From Secundilactobacillus mixtipabuli (GTDB lineage Bacteria > Bacillota > Bacilli > Lactobacillales > Lactobacillaceae): 64,000 nt of DNA. Where the stretch lies: the NCBI RefSeq assembly GCF_002217925.1, contig NZ_BCMF01000006.1, positions 1-64,000 of the forward strand, written 5' to 3'. The translations under genes and the position numbers were made by a program. This document shows positions 38,442-47,524 of the stretch, one piece after another. Under the pieces are notes generated by a model, which was not told where the DNA came from, did not search any database, and was given only the letters and a program-made list of their open reading frames with translations. Position 1 is the first letter of the stretch, and each line of letters starts with the position of its first letter.

Positions 38442-40961
38442 ATGGCCAATGAAAATATGAACTTGTTTGATGCGGATCAACAGCCACAGCAGTCCTACAT
38501 CGTTGGTACGGTGGTGGCGACTTTTTTCGAGAGCCCCGACAGCTTTTACAAGGTATTGCTGGTGAAAGTTTCAGTGACCAACCTTAACTGGCATGGCGAT
38601 GAAATCGTGGTAACTGGTAATTTCGCCGATGTTGCTGAAGAAATGCCGTACCGCTTTTTTGGTAAGTTAGTTGATCATCCGAAGTATGGTCAGCAATTTC
38701 AAGCCGATAATTATCAAAACGAGGCGCCAACCACCAAGGAAGGTATTATCCAATACCTTTCAGGTGATGATTTTCCGGGATTGGGTAAAAAAACGGCCGA
38801 AAAGATTGTTGCCTTGCTGGGGTTAACGGCAATCGATCAAATCAATCAGGATCCATCAGTTTTGGATCCACTTAACTTAAAAACCGAAGTCAAACAGACA
38901 CTGATTGATAATTTAACCAGTAATAATGGTGTTGAACAAATCATTATCGGACTCAATGGTTACGGTTTTGGTAGCCGGTTAGCCAGTGCTATTTTTGAAC
39001 GCTACAAGGACAAGACGCTTCAAGTGATTCAAGAGAATCCTTACCAGCTGGTCGAAGACATTAACGGCGTCAGTTTTAAACGGGCAGATCAAATTGCTGA
39101 GCAGTTGGGCATCGGGACACAGTCACCACAGCGAATTCAAGCCGGTCTGCTACAGACTTTGGGTGAACTTGCAATGTCAGACGGTAATACCTTCACTAGC
39201 GCTGAACCGCTACTTAACGGCACCATTCGATTATTACAGGAGAGCCGTAATGAATCAGTTGATCCACAGCTGATTGCGGATCAGCTGCTTGAATTAGGTA
39301 AAGCCCAAAAAGTTGTTGGTGAAGGCGACCGGATCTTTTTGAAGGGGCTTTATGATGCCGAATGGCAAGCAGCTGAGCATTTGAACCGAATCCTGCAGGC
39401 CTCTGATCTCAAGACGTTTGACGATGAAATCATTGAAAAACAGATGCGCCTGGTTGAACGCAACCTAGGCATCACCTATGACGAATCTCAGGAATCTGCC
39501 ATTTTATCGGCAATCCAATCTCACGTCTTTCTGTTAACGGGTGGTCCCGGAACGGGAAAAACCACGATTATTAACGGGATTGTTAATCTATATGCGAAAT
39601 TACACGACTTATCGTTAGACATCAATCAATATAAAGACAAGCCATTCCCAATTTTATTGGCAGCACCAACGGGTCGAGCGGCAAAACGGATGAGTGAAAC
39701 GACAGGACTGCCTGCCAGCACCATCCACCGGTTGCTGGGCTTGACCGGTCGTGAAAATAACGATGATGTCACCGCTAAGGATCTGGAAGGTTCTTTATTG
39801 ATCGTGGATGAAATGTCCATGGTCGACATTTACTTATTTAGAACCTTGCTACGGGCAGTTCCTGATTCCATGCAAATTGTATTGGTGGGTGATAAAGATC
39901 AACTGCCATCAGTAGGACCGGGTCAAGTTTTCTTTGACCTGTTAAGCAGTCACCGTGTTAAAGCAATGGAACTGAGTACGATTTATCGCCAAGACGATGA
40001 TTCGTCAATTATTCCGTTAGCGCACGAAGTCAAAATGGGACGGTTGCCAGCCGATTTTACTCAAAACAAGTCGGATAAATCATTTATTCGCTGTAACGCT
40101 TATCAGATGCCATCAGTGATCGAGCAAATTGTCGGTAAGGCCAAAAAGCGTGGTTTCACTGCGGATGATTTCCAAGTACTGGCTCCCATGTATCGCGGGC
40201 CAGCTGGGGTGACCCGACTAAACACGCTGATTCAGGAGATTATGAATCCACTTAGCGACACCCGCAAAAAGGAAGTTGAATTTCGTGGCGAGAAGTTTCG
40301 AATCGGCGACAAGGTGTTACATTTGGTCAATAGTCCGGAGAATAACGTCTTTAATGGTGATATCGGTTCAATTGTCGGGATTACTTTCGCTAAAGCGAAG
40401 GGCAATTCAGATAAAGTTGACAAGCTCACCGTGGCTTTTGATCAAACTGAAGTGACTTATCCCCGTAACGAATGGGATAAATTAACGCTGGCATACTGTA
40501 CGACGATTCATAAGGCTCAGGGGAGCCAGTTTAAGATGGTGATTTTGCCAATGGTAATGCAGTATTCACGAATGCTGCAACGGAATCTGTTATATACGGC
40601 AATTACCAGAGCCAAATCAACGTTGATTTTACTCGGTGAACAGGCGGCTTTTGAGCAAAGTGTGAAGCGTCAGTCGGTGAACCGGAATACTGCGTTAGTG
40701 GATCGGTTGACTGCCACGATTAGTGAAGTTCAGGAATCAGTTGCAGAGCGAAAGACAGCAAAGAAAAAGATTTCAACTCATGCTGATAATCAGTTAGGCA
40801 AAGAAAACGACTCACCGGTTCAAACCGAAGCTTCTGCGGTTGAAAAAAAGCCGGCATTATTGAACGGCGGCATTTTGACCCTGTCATTGGTTAGCAGCGG
40901 ACAGATCGATCCGATGATCGGAATGGGAAAAGTCACGCCAAAATCGTTTACTAACAAATAG
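38442..40961 (+). CDS. recD2: ATP-dependent RecD2 helicase
   Basis: An 839-residue SF1B 5'-3' helicase of the RecD2/TraA type, found in bacteria without RecBC. N-terminal region with helix-hairpin-helix segments (DFPGLGKKTAEKIVALL), then helicase motor: Walker A GGPGTGKT (about 366-373), Walker B VDEMSMVD, VGDKDQLPSVGPG (motif III), and the C-terminal TTIHKAQGSQFKMVILP (motif V/VI region). The last 100 residues are variable. RecD2 acts in replication fork and mismatch tolerance. Confidence 0.94.
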   Translation: MANENMNLFDADQQPQQSYIVGTVVATFFESPDSFYKVLLVKVSVTNLNWHGDEIVVTGNFADVAEEMPYRFFGKLVDHPKYGQQFQADNYQNEAPTTKEGIIQYLSGDDFPGLGKKTAEKIVALLGLTAIDQINQDPSVLDPLNLKTEVKQTLIDNLTSNNGVEQIIIGLNGYGFGSRLASAIFERYKDKTLQVIQENPYQLVEDINGVSFKRADQIAEQLGIGTQSPQRIQAGLLQTLGELAMSDGNTFTSAEPLLNGTIRLLQESRNESVDPQLIADQLLELGKAQKVVGEGDRIFLKGLYDAEWQAAEHLNRILQASDLKTFDDEIIEKQMRLVERNLGITYDESQESAILSAIQSHVFLLTGGPGTGKTTIINGIVNLYAKLHDLSLDINQYKDKPFPILLAAPTGRAAKRMSETTGLPASTIHRLLGLTGRENNDDVTAKDLEGSLLIVDEMSMVDIYLFRTLLRAVPDSMQIVLVGDKDQLPSVGPGQVFFDLLSSHRVKAMELSTIYRQDDDSSIIPLAHEVKMGRLPADFTQNKSDKSFIRCNAYQMPSVIEQIVGKAKKRGFTADDFQVLAPMYRGPAGVTRLNTLIQEIMNPLSDTRKKEVEFRGEKFRIGDKVLHLVNSPENNVFNGDIGSIVGITFAKAKGNSDKVDKLTVAFDQTEVTYPRNEWDKLTLAYCTTIHKAQGSQFKMVILPMVMQYSRMLQRNLLYTAITRAKSTLILLGEQAAFEQSVKRQSVNRNTALVDRLTATISEVQESVAERKTAKKKISTHADNQLGKENDSPVQTEASAVEKKPALLNGGILTLSLVSSGQIDPMIGMGKVTPKSFTNK

Positions 40962-40985
40962 TGATAGTGTACTATTTGTTTAGTA
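40955..40985 (+). terminator. Weak terminator overlapping the recD2 stop
   Basis: CAAATAGT (40955-40962) pairs with ACTATTTG (40971-40978), 8-base loop, then TTTAGTAGTTT. The recD2 stop codon lies inside the stem. Confidence 0.5.
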
Positions 40986-41019
40986 GTTTAGTTGATAATA
41001 CGAATCGTGGAGGAAAAAC

Positions 41020-41982
41020 ATGCCAAATCAGAGTGAATCTAAACATCCTTTGAAGATGTTTGCTTTAAATTCAAACCGGCCATTAGCAGAAAAGATTGCT
41101 GCAGCAGCGGGTGTTGAGCTGGGAAAAGCAACAATTAAGCATTTTAGTGACGGTGAAATTGCAATTACAGTAGACGAAAGTATTCGTGGTGCTGACATCT
41201 TTTTGATTCAATCAGTTTCAGATCCGGTTAATACCATGCTGATGGAATTGATGATCATGGTGGATGCAGTCCGTCGTGCCAGCGCGCACTCCATTACGGT
41301 GGTCATCCCTTATTATGGCTATTCGCGTGCTGATCGTAAGGCACGGTCTCGCGAACCGATTACGGCTAAACTGATTGCCTCCTTATTAGAAGATGATGGT
41401 GTTGATCGTGCAGTGACCTTGGACTTGCATGCGGCACAGCTGCAAGGATTCTTTGATATTCCAATGGACCACTTGGAAGCAACACCGCTATTAGCAGGTT
41501 ACTTTGTGGATCATGGGCTGACTGATAATTTGGTCGTCGTTTCACCCGATCATGCTGGCGTTTCAAAGGCCCGCCGGATGGCAGATCTGTTGCAGGCACC
41601 GTTAGCGATTATTGATAATCGTGATCCCAATAAGTCAACGACTTCTGCTGATGCTGTGATTGGTTCAGTGGCAGGTAAAAACGCAATTTTGGTGGATGAT
41701 ATCATCGATACCGCTGTTCGGATCTCAATTTCAGCTCAAACGCTGAAGAACGCCGGTGCAAACGATATTTATGCGGTGGCAACTCACCCGGTATTTAGTA
41801 AGAATGCCGTTACGCAAATGAAAAACTCACCCCTTAAAAAAGTAATCGTTACCGATTCTATTCAAATGCCTGAATCGAAACAATTTGATAAACTGGAAAT
41901 TATTTCCGTTGGTAATTTGATTGGCCAAGCGATTCGGCGGATTTACTCTGAACAGAGTGTGGGACAACTGTTTATCCGTTAA
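41020..41982 (+). CDS. prs2: Ribose-phosphate pyrophosphokinase paralogue with altered catalytic loops
   Basis: A 320-residue Prs family protein (PRPP synthase fold), similar to Prs through FSDGEI, ESIRGADI, PYYGYSRADRKARSREPITAKL and DLHAAQLQGFFDIP. Three conserved elements differ. The flexible catalytic loop, KRRPRPN in B. subtilis Prs, reads NRDPNKS (residues 200-206), so the catalytic Lys is Asn and the following Arg of the pair is Asp. The PRPP-binding loop DTAGTIT reads DTAVRIS (230-236). DHGGVTRAR reads DHAGVSKAR. A second Prs of this type is common in lactobacilli. It could be weakly active, or regulatory as with the PRS-associated proteins of eukaryotes. GGAGGAAA precedes the ATG. 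Confidence 0.88.
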   Translation: MPNQSESKHPLKMFALNSNRPLAEKIAAAAGVELGKATIKHFSDGEIAITVDESIRGADIFLIQSVSDPVNTMLMELMIMVDAVRRASAHSITVVIPYYGYSRADRKARSREPITAKLIASLLEDDGVDRAVTLDLHAAQLQGFFDIPMDHLEATPLLAGYFVDHGLTDNLVVVSPDHAGVSKARRMADLLQAPLAIIDNRDPNKSTTSADAVIGSVAGKNAILVDDIIDTAVRISISAQTLKNAGANDIYAVATHPVFSKNAVTQMKNSPLKKVIVTDSIQMPESKQFDKLEIISVGNLIGQAIRRIYSEQSVGQLFIR

Positions 41983-42023
41983 GCCCTCGAATTGCCTGAA
42001 ATCGGCGCCTAATAGTTTGCCCA

Positions 42024-42062
42024 TCCATATTGGAGCGGGCATTCTTTTGACTGGTAGCACAA
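42024..42062 (+). terminator. Possible terminator after prs2
   Basis: TGCCC and GGGCA flank an 14-15 base loop in the sequence around 42018-42042, followed by TTCTTTT. The stem is short, so confidence is low. Confidence 0.35.
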
Positions 42063-42101
42063 AACAGCAGTAATTTCAGACAGGAGATGGAGAGTAAACG
42101 T

Positions 42102-43748
42102 ATGACATTTAAAAAATTCTTAGTCGGTATTGGTAGCGTCGTGGTAGCCTTGAGTTTGGCTGCCTGCGGACAATCTAAGACCGACAGCAGCAGTAATCAG
42201 CAGATGGCTGATAAACAAGTGCTCAATCTGAGTAGGTCTGATACCATTTCCACATTGGATAACTCATCAGCAGCTGAATCAGTGAGCTTAACCGCTCTCT
42301 ACGCGACAAATGAAGGCTTATATCGTTTAGGAAATCATTCTAAGATTGAAAATGCATTGGCAACTAAGACGCAAGTTTCAAAGGATGGGTTGACCTATAC
42401 GTTTAAGCTCCGCAAAAATGATAAGTGGAGCGACGGGAAGCCGGTAACGGCCCAAGACTTTGTTTATTCTTGGCGTCGAACTGCTGATCCTAAAACAGCG
42501 GCAAACTACGCGTACTTATTTGATGGCATTAAAAACTTTAGCGCCATTCAAAAGGGTAAAATGAGCCCAAGTACGTTAGGAATAGCTGCACCAAGTAAGG
42601 AAAAGCTGGTGGTGACGTTAAGCCGTCCAGTGCCTTACTTTAAGCTATTGCTGGCTTTCCCAACGTTTTTCCCAGAAGAACAGTCAGCTGTAGAAAAATA
42701 CGGCAAACAATATGGGAATAACAGTCAGGAGGTTACCAACAACGGTCCATTTAAAGTGGCTGGCTGGAACGGAACAAATAATACTTGGAGCCTAAAGAAA
42801 AATCCTAATTATTGGGATAAAAAACACGTCCACTTGAGTGAAATTAAGTATCAAGTGGTTAAGAGCCCAAGTACCGGTTTGAACCTGTATAACCAAAACA
42901 AGCTTGATGTGACACCGTTGACGGGAACGCAAGTCGCAAACTATCAAGGCAATAAGGGCTTCCAGAAGTTTGAAGGCGGCTCGATCATGTACCTGCAAAT
43001 GAATGAAAAGCGGAACAAAGCGTTGAGAAACGTTAAGATTCGTCAAGCCTTATCACAAGTGATCAATAAAAAGGCACTTGCCACCAATGTCTTACGTGAT
43101 GGTTCAACTGAACCTAAAGGGTTTGTCTCAACTAACCTCAGCAGAAATCCTAAGACTAAAACTGATTTTGCAACGGATGCCTACGTGAAGTCTGGTGTGA
43201 CGTATAACGTCGCTAATGCCAAGAAACTTTGGGCTGAAGGCCTAAAAGAAGTGGGCGAAAAGAAACTGACGCTAACGTTATTAAGTGATGACACGGATCA
43301 GGCTAAGACGACGACGCAGTATCTTCAGGACCAATTCCAGAAACTGCCTGGTCTTTCCGTTAACATTGATAACGTGCCTTACAAAAACCGTTTAGCGCGC
43401 TCATCAAATGGTAATTTTGATTTAGTCGTTTCAATGTGGGGTGCCGATTTTGCGGACCCAATTAATTTCCTGAGCTTACAGGAGACTAATAATCCAACTA
43501 ACAACGGCAAATGGTCCAACAGAAAATTTGATCAGTTGATCAAGGCTTCAGAGACGACCCATGCCAACGAACCGCAGCAACGTTACGACGATCTGGTTCA
43601 AGCTGAAAAGATTTTGATGAAAGATCAAGGTGTTATCCCGCTGTACCAGCCATCCACAACTGAATTGTGGCGGCCAAACGTGCATGGTTACGTTTGGAAC
43701 CCAGCTGGGATGAGCCGTGGTTTAAAGAGTATTTATATCACCAAGTAG
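42102..43748 (+). CDS. oppA: OppA-like peptide ABC transporter substrate-binding lipoprotein
   Basis: A 548-residue lipoprotein: signal peptide with lipobox LSLAACG (lipidated Cys near 25), then the family-5 solute-binding domain (TYTFKLRKNDKWSDGKPVTAQDFVYSWRR; WGADFADPINFLSLQ). These proteins capture peptides for Opp permeases. No other opp gene is adjacent, so this is an orphan receptor, perhaps serving a shared permease or binding murein peptides. ATG 42102 is chosen over 42087 because the AGGAGATGGAG site lies before it and the signal peptide then has the usual length. Confidence 0.88.
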   Translation: MTFKKFLVGIGSVVVALSLAACGQSKTDSSSNQQMADKQVLNLSRSDTISTLDNSSAAESVSLTALYATNEGLYRLGNHSKIENALATKTQVSKDGLTYTFKLRKNDKWSDGKPVTAQDFVYSWRRTADPKTAANYAYLFDGIKNFSAIQKGKMSPSTLGIAAPSKEKLVVTLSRPVPYFKLLLAFPTFFPEEQSAVEKYGKQYGNNSQEVTNNGPFKVAGWNGTNNTWSLKKNPNYWDKKHVHLSEIKYQVVKSPSTGLNLYNQNKLDVTPLTGTQVANYQGNKGFQKFEGGSIMYLQMNEKRNKALRNVKIRQALSQVINKKALATNVLRDGSTEPKGFVSTNLSRNPKTKTDFATDAYVKSGVTYNVANAKKLWAEGLKEVGEKKLTLTLLSDDTDQAKTTTQYLQDQFQKLPGLSVNIDNVPYKNRLARSSNGNFDLVVSMWGADFADPINFLSLQETNNPTNNGKWSNRKFDQLIKASETTHANEPQQRYDDLVQAEKILMKDQGVIPLYQPSTTELWRPNVHGYVWNPAGMSRGLKSIYITK

Positions 43749-43757
43749 TTTGATGTG

Positions 43758-43796
43758 AATAAGGTCTATTCCGTTTTTTGCGGAATAGACCTTATT
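43758..43796 (+). terminator. Terminator after oppA
   Basis: A perfect 16-bp stem (43758-43773 and 43781-43796), with TTTTTTG as loop; the arms include AAGGTCTATTCCG. It is a strong hairpin, though its following T run is short. Confidence 0.75.
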
Positions 43797-43943
43797 TGTG
43801 TTAAATGGCCGAAATCTGAGGCTCGACCCGTTTCAGACTGGTTTCAAAGCCAACCAAAATGGCAAAGCTTACAGTCTAGCTTACTTATTACAAGCGTAAT
43901 TTTCAGTAAAAGATGAAAAAATAGTGTGAGTGTTAATATAAGT

Positions 43944-43972
43944 TTGAAATAAGCCATGAAACATGATATACC
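43944..43972 (+). promoter_or_regulatory. Promoter of murQ
   Basis: TTGAAA (43944-43949), 17-base spacer, TATACC (43967-43972) with TG at 43964-43965 (extended -10). Transcription should begin near 43979. Confidence 0.6.
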
Positions 43973-43986
43973 TGAATAGTAGATAA

Positions 43987-44000
43987 TGAAAGCGATAACA
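43987..44000 (+). promoter_or_regulatory. Catabolite responsive element (CcpA) of murQ
   Basis: TGAAAGCGATAACA matches the cre consensus TGWAANCGNTNWCA at every position. It lies about 8 bases past the likely start point, where bound CcpA would block elongation. Confidence 0.8.
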
Positions 44001-44055
44001 AATACTGATTATCTTTTGCAATCTAAAGGTACTTGTTGAAAATGGAGGATTTGAA

Positions 44056-44958
44056 ATGAATTTTGAAGATTTATTAACTGAGCAGCGTAACCGGCACTCA
44101 ACGCATATTGATCAGGTTGACACGGATGATATGGTGGATATCATCAACCGTGAAGACCAACGCGTTGCACGATCCGTTCAAAAACAGTTGCCACAAATCT
44201 CCCAAGCTATCAATCTGGCAACGAAACGGTTTGATGCCGGCGGTCGCCTGATTTATATTGGTGCTGGGACTTCTGGTCGATTAGGCGTGCTTGATGCCAC
44301 TGAATTACGGCCAACTTATGGGCTGGAAGAGTCGCAGACTTTTGGCATTATTGCTGGGGGACCTGAGGCGATGTTCCACACGCTTGAAGGGGTTGAAGAC
44401 TCTGCTGAATCAGCTGAAAACGATTTAAAAAAAGTGCAATTGAACGAAAAGGATATTGTGATTGGGATTGCTGCTAGTGGGGCAACGCCATATACGGTGG
44501 CGGCGCTGCACTATACGAAACAAGTCGGGGCACTTGCCATTGCGGTGGCTTGTGTGACTGACAGCCCGCTTGAACATAATGCCGATGTGGCAATTTGTCC
44601 GATTGTGGGTCCAGAAGTCATTACAGGGGCTACGCTTATGAAAGCTGGGACTTCTCAAAAAATGATTCTAAACATGATCTCAAGCGGAATCATGATTCGT
44701 TCAGGCAAAGTTTATCAGAACCTGATGATCAACGTGGTGCCCACCAATGAAAAAACTAATCGGCGGGCCAAACGAATCATTGCTGCTGCAACACAAACGT
44801 CAACCTTGGCAGCTGAAAGAGCACTGGATCGTGCAGATAACAACGTGCCGCTCGCTATCTTATTGATTGAGACCAAGGGAACAATTGCGGAGGCAAAAGC
44901 TTTACTCAAGCAAGCTGGCGGTCATGTTAGCGACGCGGTCAAACTTAGTCTGCGTTAG
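44056..44958 (+). CDS. murQ: N-acetylmuramic acid 6-phosphate etherase MurQ
   Basis: A 300-residue SIS-domain lyase that cleaves the lactyl ether of MurNAc 6-phosphate to give GlcNAc 6-phosphate for reuse. Motifs: LTEQRNRHSTHID at the start, YIGAGTSGRLGVLDA, GIAASGATPYTVAAL, and PTNEKTNRRAKRII. It does not neighbour a MurNAc PTS gene here. A perfect cre site suggests glucose repression. GGAGG is well placed before the ATG. Confidence 0.93.
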   Translation: MNFEDLLTEQRNRHSTHIDQVDTDDMVDIINREDQRVARSVQKQLPQISQAINLATKRFDAGGRLIYIGAGTSGRLGVLDATELRPTYGLEESQTFGIIAGGPEAMFHTLEGVEDSAESAENDLKKVQLNEKDIVIGIAASGATPYTVAALHYTKQVGALAIAVACVTDSPLEHNADVAICPIVGPEVITGATLMKAGTSQKMILNMISSGIMIRSGKVYQNLMINVVPTNEKTNRRAKRIIAAATQTSTLAAERALDRADNNVPLAILLIETKGTIAEAKALLKQAGGHVSDAVKLSLR

Positions 44959-45023
44959 TCATTGGGCTTAGGCCAGTAAATGATTAAACTTGATCTGGTG
45001 CTGATATTCACATGGTTTTCCCC

Positions 45024-45052
45024 TTGACCGGGTGTTATTCTCCTTTTAAAAT
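45024..45052 (+). promoter_or_regulatory. Promoter of the aldo-keto reductase gene
   Basis: TTGACC (45024-45029), 17-base spacer, TAAAAT (45047-45052). Confidence 0.65.
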
Positions 45053-45090
45053 TGATATGTACCATTCAGAAGAGAAGGAGAATCATTAAT

Positions 45091-46083
45091 ATGTATACAG
45101 CGGATGAAAATCGTTACGACGGCCGGATGCCCGTTCGTCGTGCCGGGAACAAAGGCTTGCAACTCCCTGCAGTGTCATTTGGCATGTGGCACAGTTTCGG
45201 GAATGAAGCCAATTATTCTGACAGTGAGAAGATTATTTTAAAAGCATTTGATAGTGGCATTTTCAGCTATGATCTGGCGTATAATTACGGACCGGGTTCT
45301 GGTGCCGCAGAACGGTTATTTGGTCAGATTTACCAAGCTAACTTGAAGCCCTACCGGGATGAATTGGTGATTACCACCAAAGCTGGTTTTCATATGTGGC
45401 CGGGACCGTATGGCGAGATGAGTTCCCGTAAGACGCTAATTAATGCCATTGATGGCAGTCTTAAGCGAATGGGACTGGACTATGTGGATGTCTTCTACAG
45501 TCACCGGTTTGATCCAAATACCGATCCTGCTGAAACAGCGGAAGCACTCGATAGTATAGTTCGTTCGGGTAAAGCTTTGTACGTCGGTATTTCAAACTAT
45601 AATGACGTGCAAACTAAGGCCATCATGAAAACCTTTAAAGAACTGCACACCCCGTTTGTCGTTAATCAGTTATCGTATAACATGCTGAATCGTGAAGTTG
45701 AGGACGATGGTGTTTTGGATACACTGAAAGAAAATAATTTGGGCATGGTTGCTTATGGACCATTAGCTGAAGGATTGTTGACTAACCGGTACCTGGGCGG
45801 CATTCCAGAAGATTTTCAGATTCACTGGAGCAGTACTGAGGTCATGGATCAAGGCCGTGCGAAGTTAACCGCGAAACTTAATCAGCTGAATGACATTGCT
45901 CAAAACCGTGACCAAACCATGGCTCAAATGGCTCTGGCCTGGTTGCTGAAAGATCCAGTCGTCGTCAGTGTTGTTACTGGCGCCTCAAAAGCGTCGCATC
46001 TGGAAGATAATCTCAAGGCTGTTCAAAACATTCGTTTTTCAGCAGACGAATTAGAAGAAATCGATTCAATCATCAAAGGCTAA
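45091..46083 (+). CDS. Aldo-keto reductase (YghZ/L-glyceraldehyde 3-phosphate reductase group)
   Basis: A 330-residue NADPH-dependent reductase, TIM barrel. Opening PVRRAGNKGLQLPAVSFGMW; tetrad residues are D and Y in YDLAYNYGPGSG, K in TTKAGF, and H in VDVFYSHRFD. SNY and the GASK segment bind the cofactor. It resembles E. coli YghZ, which acts on L-glyceraldehyde 3-phosphate and methylglyoxal. ATG 45091 follows AAGGAGAA; an in-frame upstream ATG has no binding site. The lacI-type gene follows. Confidence 0.87.
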   Translation: MYTADENRYDGRMPVRRAGNKGLQLPAVSFGMWHSFGNEANYSDSEKIILKAFDSGIFSYDLAYNYGPGSGAAERLFGQIYQANLKPYRDELVITTKAGFHMWPGPYGEMSSRKTLINAIDGSLKRMGLDYVDVFYSHRFDPNTDPAETAEALDSIVRSGKALYVGISNYNDVQTKAIMKTFKELHTPFVVNQLSYNMLNREVEDDGVLDTLKENNLGMVAYGPLAEGLLTNRYLGGIPEDFQIHWSSTEVMDQGRAKLTAKLNQLNDIAQNRDQTMAQMALAWLLKDPVVVSVVTGASKASHLEDNLKAVQNIRFSADELEEIDSIIKG

Positions 46084-46093
46084 TTAAATAGTT

Positions 46094-46128
46094 TACCCCC
46101 CATTTCATCATGATTTGAAATGGGGGAT
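46094..46128 (+). terminator. Terminator after the aldo-keto reductase gene
   Basis: CCCCCATTTCA and TGAAATGGGGG form a perfect 11-bp stem around TCATGATT, followed by ATTTATT. Confidence 0.75.
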
Positions 46129-46207
46129 TTATTACATAAATTACCAGGTCAACCTGAATGAGCTGAGTGCCCGCTTCAATTCAACCAGGTTGCAGGAGGA
46201 GGACATC

Positions 46208-47227
46208 GTGGCTCAAAAAGTGACAATTAGGGATTTAGCTGAGGCTGCTGGGGTCTCAGTAACAACAGTTTCTCAGGTTCTAAATGGTAAGGGTGAGCGG
46301 TTTAGCAGTGATACGCGAGATCGAGTACTGAGATTACAAGAAAAATTGGGCTACGTTCCCGATTACAACGCCCGTAATTTAATCATGGGCTCTACCCAAA
46401 CAATCGGCGTTTTAGTACCTAACTTAGCTAATCCATTCTTCAGTATGTTTATCAAGGGGATCCAGCAAGCTTCTCAGTCACATCATTTTGTACCGATTAT
46501 TTTTGACGCCAATCAAAATCAAAAGCTGCAAAGTATGTATATTGAAGAATTGATCAAACGGGCAGCCAACGGGTTGATCATCGCTAGTGCGACTTTAGAT
46601 GCCAACGATATTGACCGGATTTTGACGCGAAACGGCATTCCTTATTTGCTGTTTGATCAAAATGATGCCCAGATCGGTGACCGGGTTTGGGTCGATGACT
46701 ATAAGGGCGGTCAAATGGCGGCTAATTATCTCCTAGCCAAGGGCCATCGTCGGATTGCATTGGTAGTCGGAGAAAACATCACACATAATATTCAACAGCG
46801 AATCAGCGGTTTCAGAGCTGGTATGGCCAAATACCGATTAACGTTAACTGATGATATGGTGGTACAAACCTCCATGACCAAACTAGGCGGGTATGAGGCA
46901 ACCTCAGAGGTTATTTCAAAAAAGCCGACTGCCGTATTTTGTATCAACGATGAAATGGCCATTGGCTTATATCGCGGTGTTCAGGAGCGAGGACTAAAGA
47001 TTCCAGATGATTTATCGATCATGGGCTATGATGATATTGATTTAGCTAACTTTATTACGCCTAAATTGACTTCTATCCACCAGCCTGCCTTCGAAATGGG
47101 GCAAGTGGCAACAGACTTACTGATTGAGCGGTTGAATAATCCTAAACTGGCACACCAAGATAAGCAGCTGCCACTGGAATTAATTACCCGCGATAGCGTA
47201 AAATCAATTCAATCTGATATACAATAA
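46208..47227 (+). CDS. LacI-family transcriptional regulator
   Basis: A 339-residue regulator: N-terminal helix-turn-helix VTIRDLAEAAGVSVTTVSQVLNGKG (about 4-28) with hinge YVPDYNARNLI, then a periplasmic-binding-like ligand domain (TIGVLVPNLANPFFSMFIKGIQQ). It belongs to the ribose/CcpA-like branch, but the ligand is unknown. GTG 46208 is chosen because AGGAGGAGG (46193-46202) lies 5 bases upstream. It could act on the preceding reductase gene, on murQ, or on arc; no operator pair was recognised. Confidence 0.88.
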   Translation: MAQKVTIRDLAEAAGVSVTTVSQVLNGKGERFSSDTRDRVLRLQEKLGYVPDYNARNLIMGSTQTIGVLVPNLANPFFSMFIKGIQQASQSHHFVPIIFDANQNQKLQSMYIEELIKRAANGLIIASATLDANDIDRILTRNGIPYLLFDQNDAQIGDRVWVDDYKGGQMAANYLLAKGHRRIALVVGENITHNIQQRISGFRAGMAKYRLTLTDDMVVQTSMTKLGGYEATSEVISKKPTAVFCINDEMAIGLYRGVQERGLKIPDDLSIMGYDDIDLANFITPKLTSIHQPAFEMGQVATDLLIERLNNPKLAHQDKQLPLELITRDSVKSIQSDIQ

Positions 47228-47524
47228 AAATGTGAATCATTTATGAATTTTAATTGATTAAAATGAGAATAGCGCTGATTTAATGCGATATCTAAAGTTC
47301 CTATATATTTAATTTGATTTTAATATTCTAATAATATGCAGAAAAGTGTGTATATTTAAGTGAACCGAGCTTAAATTAACGCGTTTTTTGCATATTTTTT
47401 TTGCCAAATTTAAACCGGCTTAAAAATGTGAAATTCTTTGCATTTTAACTGTGAAGTACTCGATGAAACTGCTGCCTAATCATCATATGATTAAGATGTT
47501 AAAAAGAGATAGGAGGTAATAATC
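47228..47524 (+). promoter_or_regulatory. Regulatory region of the arc operon
   Basis: A 297-bp AT-rich region. Three TGTGAA half-sites (47231, 47427, 47450) may serve a Crp/Fnr-type regulator such as ArcR, but no full TGTGA-N6-TCACA copy is present. TAATCAT-CAT-ATGATTA (47477-47493) is a 7-bp-arm palindrome about 20 bases before GGAGG. No confident -35/-10 pair was found; no known riboswitch. Confidence 0.4.
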
